From Treponema sp. (GTDB taxonomy: Bacteria; Spirochaetota; Spirochaetia; Treponematales; Breznakiellaceae), in the NCBI GenBank assembly GCA_031275515.1, contig JAISOQ010000298.1:1-9158 (forward strand): a stretch of 9,158 nucleotides of DNA. Direction: 5' to 3'. Each line of letters begins with the position of its first letter. The first letter of the stretch is position 1. Positions 1 through 4,981 of the stretch are shown in pieces. The position numbers were made by a program, and so were the translations under genes. The notes under the pieces are model-generated. The model was not told the DNA's origin. It saw only the letters and a list, made by a program, of their open reading frames with translations, and did not search any database.

Positions 1-281
1 CGTCTTTTCAAGAAGATCCTGCTCTGATAGAAACGTAAATACCCGCGAAAAAGCTGCCTTGCCCGGCACATCCGTGAATCCCCACAATTAAAAGGGTGTA
101 CTGATACGGTATCTGTCCGGTCCCGCATATGGGCGTATAAGAGGGGGCATCTGTACTTCGATAACCCGCAGCATATACAGAAAAGTTTTGTATTCATCTG
201 AAAGGTATTCTTCAAAACATCCGGTTATGAGATGGTAAGGAGCAGTTGCGCTCCTGCAATAATTTGGCTTATAGTTTTCAT
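1..281 (-). pseudogene. Degraded transposase remnant, running off the left edge
   Basis: The minus strand has an AGGAG ribosome-binding site (291-295) nine bases before an ATG at 281. The first frame gives MKTISQIIAGAQ and stops after 18 codons (TAA at 225-227). The next frame then continues with CFEEYLSDEYKTFLYMLRVI and a Pro/Arg-rich stretch, and reaches TAA at 88-90. Near 120-90 a third frame reads TGQIPYQYT, which looks like the intended continuation. After the stop at 88-90 the second frame reads GFTDVPGKAAFSRVFTFLSE up to the window edge. That segment resembles the VP-x-x-ATFSR region near the N-terminus of IS4/IS5/IS1182-type DDE transposases. The coding trace is therefore broken by at least two or three frameshifts and a stop, and is probably also internally shortened. 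Family assignment is from memory of the motif. No catalytic DDE residues lie inside the window and I found no terminal inverted repeat. It is most likely a non-functional insertion-sequence fossil. Confidence 0.66.
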
Positions 282-405
282 GGGGAGGGTCTCCTAGTTG
301 ATGGTTTTGCGGCTGCAAACTTATCAGGTTTTCCCCGCCTTTTCTATCCCTAATCAGGCGTTTTGGAACAGGCTCAGACGAAAAGAACTTTTGAAGGAGT
401 AAGCT

Positions 406-606
406 ATGCAGACCACATTGAAGATCGAGGGGATGTCCTGCGAACACTGCGTCAAGGCAGTGAAAACAGCCCTGGAGGAGACAGCGGGAGTACGCTCCGC
501 CCTGGTGAGCCTCAAGGATAAGTCCGCCGTCGTAGACCACGAGGAGGGGGTAACTCCCGGAGCCCTCAAGTCTGCGGTGGAAGAAGCCGGTTACGAGACG
601 GTTTGA
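406..606 (+). CDS. copZ: CopZ-like heavy-metal-associated (HMA) copper chaperone
   Basis: This 66-residue protein consists of a single HMA domain. The metal-binding loop GMSCEHC lies at residues 9-15, with the CxxC cysteines at 12 and 15. The rest fits the beta-alpha-beta-beta-alpha-beta ferredoxin-like fold, ending in the typical EEAGYE segment. Family members bind Cu(I) in the cytosol and pass it to a CopA-type P1B ATPase or a copper-sensing repressor. The start is supported by an AAGGAG site (394-399) six bases before the ATG. Length is normal for stand-alone CopZ proteins. No copper ATPase or CsoR/CopY repressor is in the window, so its partner must lie elsewhere. It is followed by the hairpin at 631-699 and is convergent with the next gene, so it is probably a monocistronic unit. 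Binding of another soft metal cannot be excluded. Confidence 0.9.
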   Translation: MQTTLKIEGMSCEHCVKAVKTALEETAGVRSALVSLKDKSAVVDHEEGVTPGALKSAVEEAGYETV

Positions 607-630
607 GGGAACCGGGCAGGAAACAGCCGC

Positions 631-699
631 AGCCCGGATATTATAGGTGAGTAAGAATTACCCGGCGGGTAAATTTTACTCATTCACAATGTCCGGGCT
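631..699 (+). terminator. Long imperfect hairpin between convergent genes (candidate terminator or structured RNA)
   Basis: Arms 631-664 and 666-699 are 34-nt inverted repeats centred on position 665. I count 27 Watson-Crick matches, four G-U positions (639/691, 646/684, 647/683, 655/675) and three mismatches (643/687, 645/685, 657/673). The outer stem starts AGCCCGGA and the inner stem is CCC/GGG. The four G-U pairs are wobble pairs only in plus-strand RNA; in minus-strand RNA they would be A-C clashes. That asymmetry suggests the plus-strand transcript is the folded species. A T-rich stretch follows (700-720), but it is interrupted by CCCC, so this is not a textbook rho-independent terminator. 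It lies 24 nt after the copZ stop and 30 nt before the end of the convergent gene. It could instead be a small palindromic repeat element. Confidence 0.55.
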
Positions 700-729
700 T
701 TGTTGTTCCCCTAAATTTTTGCAGGAATT

Positions 730-1242
730 TCAGTATCTTTCTACATTTCGCGGATTGTTACGCCGCCTTCTCTGTTCTGGCCGGGGAGGGTTTGGATTAT
801 CCAGTGGACGGCTTGTCAGCGCCGGGGTCAGATTGTCGTAGGTTTTTCCGTTGAGCCCCAGCCTGGAGGCCAGGAGGACCCGGCGTTCTCCGTCTCCGGG
901 CAGCTTCCGGGAGACCCCTTCCAGGGTCACTTCGGCCCCTTCCTTTAAGCCGTCAACGAACCCTGTGAGCCTGTTCAGGCCGGCGATATAGTAGGTAACC
1001 GTGTCTTGCCGGAGGGCTATGTTCCCGTCTATAAGTTCCAGCTTCCCCGTAAGGGTAACGGTTTCCCGGTCAGCCTCCCGGGGATCTTCCCGGTAATACC
1101 CCCGTCCCGGACCGGAATCCCTGCGGTCGTCCCTGAACCTGGGACCCGGCCCCTCTCGTCCGTATCCGGGTCCCCACTGCTGGGCTGAGACGACGGCTGC
1201 GGCGGCCATTACCAGCAAAACCGCATAAAAGATTCGTTTCAT
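730..1242 (-). CDS. Secreted protein of unknown function with a central beta-rich domain
   Basis: This 170-residue protein is not recognised as a named family. Residues 1-20 form a clear signal peptide: basic MKR, a hydrophobic core, and a VVSA cleavage site before QQW. Residues 21-60 are rich in Gly, Arg, Pro and Asp and probably disordered. Residues 61-135 look like a compact beta domain (VTLTGKLELIDGNIAL, then YYIAGLNRLTGFVDGL and EGAEVTLEG), possibly an OB-like fold, but that is only inference from strand patterning. The C-terminal 30 residues are Pro/Arg/Asn-rich and strongly basic. The start is supported by AAGGAG (1248-1253) five bases before ATG. No cysteine or lipobox follows the signal peptide, so the product is expected to be periplasmic or surface-exposed. 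It is transcribed away from the exporter operon and shares its upstream region, so co-regulation is possible but not shown. Confidence 0.8.
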   Translation of the reverse strand: MKRIFYAVLLVMAAAAVVSAQQWGPGYGREGPGPRFRDDRRDSGPGRGYYREDPREADRETVTLTGKLELIDGNIALRQDTVTYYIAGLNRLTGFVDGLKEGAEVTLEGVSRKLPGDGERRVLLASRLGLNGKTYDNLTPALTSRPLDNPNPPRPEQRRRRNNPRNVERY

Positions 1243-1271
1243 ATATGCTCCTTAATACTTCAATGCGTTCC

Positions 1272-1300
1272 AAAATAATCAAATGGACGGGGAGAGTCAA
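1272..1300 (-). promoter_or_regulatory. Candidate sigma-70-type promoter for the secreted-protein gene
   Basis: Read on the minus strand, TTGACT (1295-1300, five of six consensus bases) and TATTTT (1272-1277, four of six) are separated by exactly 17 bases. The predicted start lies roughly 20-25 nt ahead of the ATG at 1242 and its AAGGAG site, giving a short, ordinary leader. This is a motif match only; the -10 element is weak. Confidence 0.5.
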
Positions 1301-1343
1301 TGGTTCGTCTATCAGTATCCGGGCAGGGGTATTTAACAACTTG

Positions 1344-1360
1344 TCCGGGAATTATGCGGA
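1344..1360. promoter_or_regulatory. Distal upstream palindrome TCCG-N9-CGGA (candidate activator site)
   Basis: A 17-bp dyad has half-sites TCCG (1344-1347) and CGGA (1357-1360). Its centre, 1352, is about 104 bp upstream of the start predicted for the sigma-54 promoter at 1430-1445. The same half-sites with the same 9-bp spacer recur 31 bp downstream. Position, size and pairing match the upstream activator sequences used by NtrC-family regulators, one of which is encoded by the last gene of the operon. Binding is inferred. Confidence 0.55.
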
Positions 1361-1374
1361 TGAACGCTTATTTA

Positions 1375-1391
1375 TCCGAATAATTCTCGGA
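1375..1391. promoter_or_regulatory. Proximal upstream palindrome TCCG-N9-CGGA (candidate activator site)
   Basis: This is the second 17-bp dyad: TCCG at 1375-1378 and CGGA at 1388-1391, centre 1383, about 73 bp upstream of the predicted start. The 31-bp distance to the first dyad is close to three helical turns, placing both on one face of the DNA. The AT-rich spacer differs from that of the first copy, so conservation is confined to the half-sites, as expected for a dimer contacting two major grooves. An A6 run (1405-1410) between this site and the promoter could aid looping. Confidence 0.55.
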
Positions 1392-1429
1392 CTGTAATCC
1401 GTCTAAAAAACAAGCGGTTCTCTCTTGCC

Positions 1430-1445
1430 TGGCATGATTCTTGCT
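1430..1445 (+). promoter_or_regulatory. Sigma-54 (-24/-12) promoter of the exporter/two-component operon
   Basis: TGGCATGATTCTTGCT fits the sigma-54 consensus TGGCAYR-N4-TTGCW at every defined position. The GG (1431-1432) and GC (1443-1444) are separated by the required 10 bases. The predicted transcription start is about 1456. That leaves a 17-nt leader that is almost entirely the AAAGGAGG ribosome-binding site (1457-1464) ahead of the ATG at 1473. Its relevance is reinforced by two palindromes upstream and by a sigma-54 activator gene at the end of the same operon. Confidence 0.8.
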
Positions 1446-1472
1446 GATAATCCTGTAAAGGAGGAATGAAAC

Positions 1473-2873
1473 ATGAGGTTGAACAACAGGCCGCTTTTCT
1501 TCCCGGCAGTGGGATTCTGCCTGCTTTTGTCCGCCGGCTGCGGTTCCGGCAAGGCCGGAGGGGTAAAGGATTATGAGTTTACGGCCATCAGCCGGGGAAT
1601 CCTGGAGAAAACCGTGTCCGCCGCAGGATCCCTAAAGCCGGTAGCCACAGTAAATGTGCTGGCAAGGATGAGCGGGAAGGTTGAAAAAATACATGTGGAT
1701 TACAACGATGTCATCCGCAAGGGCGATGTTCTGGCGGAACTCAACACGGACATGCTCAGGCTCCAGCGGGAACAGCAGGCCGCGGCGGTGGTAAAGGCCA
1801 GGGCGAATTACGAGCTTCAGTTTTTAAACTACCGGAACCAGGAAAAACTTGCGGAGAAGAACCTTATCTCCGAATACGAGCTTAAAACCGGAAAGACCAC
1901 CCTGGATGTGCAGAGCGCGGAACTCGCCGCCGCCGAGGCGTCCCTGAGAGCCATAGAAACCGAAATCAACCAATACGCCTTTATCGTTTCTCCCATTGAC
2001 GGGATCGTCCTGGAGCGGAACATCAGCGAAGGGGATACCGTCGTGGAAGGGTCGAGCAGTAATTCTACCAGCCTCTTTACCCTGGCGGAGAACCTTGAGG
2101 AGATGCAGATAGAAGCCGGAGTGGGGGAGCTGGATATTTCCGGCATACGCAGGGGCCAGGGGGTGCGGTTCACCCTGGAAGCCCTACCGGGAAAAACTTT
2201 TTCCGGCGTGGTGGAAACCATCCGCCTTATGCCGGCGGTGCAGGATAATGTGGTGTCCTACACGGTGATTGTCAATGTGGACAATTCCGGCGGTTCCCTG
2301 CTGCCGGGTATGACCTGCGCCGTAGAGTTCATCGAAGAGCGGAATGAAGGCGTCCTCCTGGTCCCTAACGCGGCCCTCAGGTATCAGCCCACGGCCCTGA
2401 CGGAAGAAGCGATAGCGGATATGGTCTTTGCCGCGAGCCTCCGGGGGATGTCCGGCGAGGCAAAACAGCTTGCCCTGGGGCAGGCCGCGGAACAACGGAA
2501 GGCCGCCGCGAAAGCCCGGTCCCAGGGCGGTAATGCCGCCGCCTCATCCCAGGCCCGGAGCGGGCTTACCGGACTGATGACCGGCGGATCGTCAAGAGGG
2601 CCGGGTATGGGTCCGGGCATGGGTCCGCCTCCCGGAAACCCGGGGGGCGCGGAAAACAGGAATGCCGGCGGCTCCGGGGCTTCCTTAAGCGGACCTCCGT
2701 CTCCGAGTCCGCCCAAGCCCTTGTGGTACATCAACGGCGAAGGGAAGCTGGACTGCCTGCTGGTAACCGCCGGTATTAGCGATGGTTCCCGCACGGAAAT
2801 CCGGCTTTGGGGCGGCGGGGACGAACCCGGCGGCCTGGAAGGGGTACCGGTGATCCTCAGGGAAAAGGTGTGA
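1473..2873 (+). CDS. MacA/HlyD-type periplasmic adaptor lipoprotein of an ABC exporter
   Basis: This 466-residue membrane-fusion protein bridges the inner-membrane ABC transporter and the outer-membrane channel. The signal peptide ends in a relaxed lipobox, LSAGC, with Cys23 as the predicted lipidated residue. Ser at -3 is atypical for enterics but tolerated in spirochaetes. Domains in order: first lipoyl half (about 58-92), an alpha-helical hairpin (about 93-167), second lipoyl half with IVSPIDGIVLERNISEGD (about 171-188), a beta-barrel (about 208-290), and the start of the membrane-proximal domain with LLVPNAALRY (295-304). A low-complexity insertion (about 307-415, Ala/Gln/Lys then Gly/Pro/Ser) follows, including a GPGM repeat, before the last strands resume (LWYINGEGKLDCLLVTAG). 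The family normally lacks such an insertion. The start has an AAAGGAGG site eight bases upstream. It is the first gene of the operon, two bases before the ATPase gene. Confidence 0.9.
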   Translation: MRLNNRPLFFPAVGFCLLLSAGCGSGKAGGVKDYEFTAISRGILEKTVSAAGSLKPVATVNVLARMSGKVEKIHVDYNDVIRKGDVLAELNTDMLRLQREQQAAAVVKARANYELQFLNYRNQEKLAEKNLISEYELKTGKTTLDVQSAELAAAEASLRAIETEINQYAFIVSPIDGIVLERNISEGDTVVEGSSSNSTSLFTLAENLEEMQIEAGVGELDISGIRRGQGVRFTLEALPGKTFSGVVETIRLMPAVQDNVVSYTVIVNVDNSGGSLLPGMTCAVEFIEERNEGVLLVPNAALRYQPTALTEEAIADMVFAASLRGMSGEAKQLALGQAAEQRKAAAKARSQGGNAAASSQARSGLTGLMTGGSSRGPGMGPGMGPPPGNPGGAENRNAGGSGASLSGPPSPSPPKPLWYINGEGKLDCLLVTAGISDGSRTEIRLWGGGDEPGGLEGVPVILREKV

Positions 2874-2875
2874 GC

Positions 2876-3685
2876 ATGAGGGTAATAGAACTGCGGGGAA
2901 TCAGGCGGGAATACCGGCTTGGGGGGAAACAGCACGGCGGCGTCACGATCCGGGCCCTTAAAAGAATAGACTTTTCCGCCGGTCCGGGAGAGTTTATCGC
3001 GGTGATGGGGCCGTCAGGCTCCGGGAAATCCACTTTGATGAATATTCTGGGCTGTCTGGATAAACCCAGCGGAGGAACCTATTTTTTGGACGGAATAGAA
3101 ACCTCCAAATCCGATGGAGACGCCTTTGCGCTGATCCGCAACAAAAAGATAGGATTTGTGTTTCAGTCCTTCAACCTCCTCGCCCGCACGACGGCCCTGG
3201 AAAACGTGGAGCTTCCCCTGTTCTACAGTCCCGGGGACAAAAAAGGCGGGGGGCGAAAAAAAGTCAACCCCAGGGAACGGGCGGCGGAAGTTCTGCGGGA
3301 AGTAGGGTTGGGGGAACGGCTCTATCATTTTCCTTCCCAGTTGTCCGGGGGCCAGCAGCAGCGGGTAGCCATCGCCCGGGCTATGGTAAACGATCCGGCT
3401 TTTATTCTGGCGGACGAACCTACCGGCAACCTGGATACCGAGATGACCCTGGAAATAATGAACCTCTTTCAGGATTTAAACCGCCGGGGAAAGACCATCA
3501 TCATGGTGACCCACGAACCGGAACTTGCGGCATACACTAAACGCATCATCACCCTTAGGGACGGGGAACTGGTCTCCGACAGGGCGGCGGCGGAAAGGCG
3601 GAATGCCGGGGAGGATCTGGCCCAATGGAAGCGGGACCATTCCCTTCTTTCGGGAAAAGAGAATCCCCGGGAGGAGGCGTCATGA
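2876..3685 (+). CDS. MacB/LolD-type ABC transporter ATP-binding protein
   Basis: This 269-residue nucleotide-binding subunit powers the exporter. Walker A GPSGSGKST is at 45-53, the Q-loop glutamine at about 97 (FVFQSFN), the ABC signature LSGGQQQRVAIARA at 156-169, Walker B FILADE at 176-181 with D-loop GNLD, and the H-loop histidine at 213. All ATPase motifs are intact. The sequence style (FQSFNLL, LADEPTGNLD) is that of the MacB/LolD/FtsE group, not that of importers. I chose the ATG at 2876, two bases after the adaptor stop, over an in-frame upstream ATG at 2807 that would lie inside the adaptor gene and precede the normal N-terminus. A linker at about 118-132 (GDKKGGGRKKV) is unusually basic, and there is a charged C-terminal tail of about 35 residues. 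In E. coli MacB the ATPase and permease are fused; here they are separate, as in Bacillus YknYZ. Confidence 0.95.
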   Translation: MRVIELRGIRREYRLGGKQHGGVTIRALKRIDFSAGPGEFIAVMGPSGSGKSTLMNILGCLDKPSGGTYFLDGIETSKSDGDAFALIRNKKIGFVFQSFNLLARTTALENVELPLFYSPGDKKGGGRKKVNPRERAAEVLREVGLGERLYHFPSQLSGGQQQRVAIARAMVNDPAFILADEPTGNLDTEMTLEIMNLFQDLNRRGKTIIMVTHEPELAAYTKRIITLRDGELVSDRAAAERRNAGEDLAQWKRDHSLLSGKENPREEAS

Positions 3686-4908
3686 ACCTGTTCCAATTAT
3701 TACATTCCTGTTTGAGGAACATCTTTCGGAACCGGATGCGGAGCCTTCTTACTTCCCTGGGGATCATCATTGGCGTAGGTTCGGTGATCATCATGGTTGC
3801 CGTAGGGGAGGGGGCCCAGAAGGAAATAGAAAACCGTATTGCCGCTATGGGGACCAATCTGATCCAGATCATGCCCCGGCGGATCGTCATGAGGAATTCC
3901 AATCCCGGAACCATGACCAGGCCCCGGCCAAACGTCCTTACCCGGAAGGAGGCGGCAAAACTAAAGGCGGAAACTTCCTTCGCCCCGGCGGTCTCCGGCG
4001 TGACCCAGCGCAGTTTTACGGTTATCGGCCCCCAGGGGAACGCTTCGGTGCAGGTCATGGGGGTGGAACCTGAATACCTGGTTATCAGGAACTGGGACAT
4101 AGCGTCGGGGTATTTTTTTGCCCAGGAGGACCTGGAGGAGCGAAACCGGGTGGCGGTCCTGGGGGTTACCTCCGCGGTAAACCTCTTTGGCGGCGCCGCC
4201 GAAGCCCTGGGACAGCGGATGCGGATCGGGAGCAATCATTTTACGGTTATCGGGATCCTGGAGAAGAAGGGCGCCGGGGGGAACGGGAACGATCAGGACG
4301 ACGTTATCATGATCCCCCTTGACACGGCCCTGTACCGGCTGAACAATTCCCAAAATGTCAGTTCTATCGTCATGAGCGTGGTCAGAGAAGAATACATGGA
4401 TGCGGCTCAGCGGGAGGCGGAACTCATTCTCCGGGAAGCCCGCAGGCTGAAAGACACCGATACGGCGGACTTCGAGATTATGAACAGTTCGGAGGTCATC
4501 GAGATGGCTTCCGAAACTTCCCGGAGCCTTACCACTCTGCTGGCCGCCATTGCCGGGGTCTCGCTTCTGGTCGGGGGCATAGGGATCATGAACATCATGC
4601 TGGTTTCCGTAACCGAGCGGACCCGTGAAATAGGCCTCCGTATGGCCGTGGGGGCCAGGAAACGGGATATCCTGTTTCAGTTTCTGTCGGAGTCCGTTAT
4701 TTTGAGCCTCCTTGGGGGGCTCCTCGGCATAGGCATGGCCTTTCTGGTCTGCCGCATCCTCCTAATCCTGTCCGTCCCTGCGGTTGTCAACCCCGGGGTG
4801 GTCATGGCGGCGGTTCTGTTCGCCGCCCTGGTGGGGGTCTCCTTTGGGTACTATCCCGCCCGGAAGGCTTCGGGACTCTATCCGATAGACGCCCTGCGGT
4901 ATGAATGA
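3682..4908 (+). CDS. MacB/FtsX-family ABC transporter permease
   Basis: This 408-residue inner-membrane protein has the four-helix MacB/FtsX topology. TM1 is at about 22-42 (LLTSLGIIIGVGSVIIMVAV). A large periplasmic domain (about 43-282) follows, then TM2 (283-309), TM3 (336-364) and TM4 (371-392). Hallmarks include VGEGAQKEIENRI after TM1, the VGGIGIMNIMLVSVTERTRE block at 297-316 leading into EIGLRMAVGARK, and a C-terminal PARKASGLYPIDALRYE. MacB-type transporters act as mechanotransmitters that drive substrate from the periplasm through adaptor and TolC. I chose the ATG at 3682 because it overlaps the ATPase stop as ATGA, follows a GAGGAGG site (3671-3677), and gives a standard N-terminus. 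The in-frame ATG at 3625 would add 19 residues encoded inside the ATPase gene. Substrate cannot be deduced; macrolides, peptides, lipoproteins and haem precursors are all known for the family. Confidence 0.94.
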   Translation: MNLFQLLHSCLRNIFRNRMRSLLTSLGIIIGVGSVIIMVAVGEGAQKEIENRIAAMGTNLIQIMPRRIVMRNSNPGTMTRPRPNVLTRKEAAKLKAETSFAPAVSGVTQRSFTVIGPQGNASVQVMGVEPEYLVIRNWDIASGYFFAQEDLEERNRVAVLGVTSAVNLFGGAAEALGQRMRIGSNHFTVIGILEKKGAGGNGNDQDDVIMIPLDTALYRLNNSQNVSSIVMSVVREEYMDAAQREAELILREARRLKDTDTADFEIMNSSEVIEMASETSRSLTTLLAAIAGVSLLVGGIGIMNIMLVSVTERTREIGLRMAVGARKRDILFQFLSESVILSLLGGLLGIGMAFLVCRILLILSVPAVVNPGVVMAAVLFAALVGVSFGYYPARKASGLYPIDALRYE

Positions 4909-4912
4909 GCTA

Positions 4913-4968
4913 AGCGAAGCAGCGAAGCAGCGAAGCAGTGAAGCGGCGAAATGCGAAAACAGCGAAGC
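4913..4968 (+). repeat. 8-bp tandem repeat (unit AGCGAAGC), about seven units
   Basis: Between the permease stop (4906-4908) and the outer-membrane gene lie seven 8-bp steps in register. Units 1-3 (4913-4936) and 7 (4961-4968) are exact AGCGAAGC. Unit 4 is AGTGAAGC, unit 5 GGCGAAAT and unit 6 GCGAAAAC. The unit contains GCGAAGC, a heptamer known to form a very stable mini-hairpin as single-stranded DNA, which may favour slippage. Eight is not a multiple of three, so copy-number change would shift any reading frame crossing it. Perfect units at one end and decayed ones in the middle suggest past expansion. Confidence 0.75.
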
Positions 4969-4970
4969 AT

Positions 4971-4975
4971 GGGAG
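4971..4975 (+). promoter_or_regulatory. Ribosome-binding site deciding the outer-membrane-factor start
   Basis: GGGAG ends six bases before the ATG at 4982, whose product begins directly with a signal peptide. The alternative in-frame ATG at 4901, overlapping the permease stop, has no comparable site and would place 27 mostly polar residues ahead of the signal peptide. Confidence 0.6.
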
Positions 4976-4981
4976 CTATAT

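Noticed and set aside
306..319. TTTGC-GGCT-GCAAA dyad upstream of the copper chaperone as a metal-repressor operator
   Set aside because: The 5-bp arms are short and the sequence does not match a copper-operator consensus I know. It could equally belong to the insertion-sequence remnant.
88..540. 150-codon open frame on the minus strand
   Set aside because: Its first half is antisense to the well-supported copper chaperone. Only its last part (below about 230) is meaningful, and that belongs to the frameshifted transposase remnant.
1398..1418. Possible third palindrome (TCCG at 1398 with CGG at 1415)
   Set aside because: The spacer is 13 rather than 9 bases and the right half-site is incomplete (CGGT).
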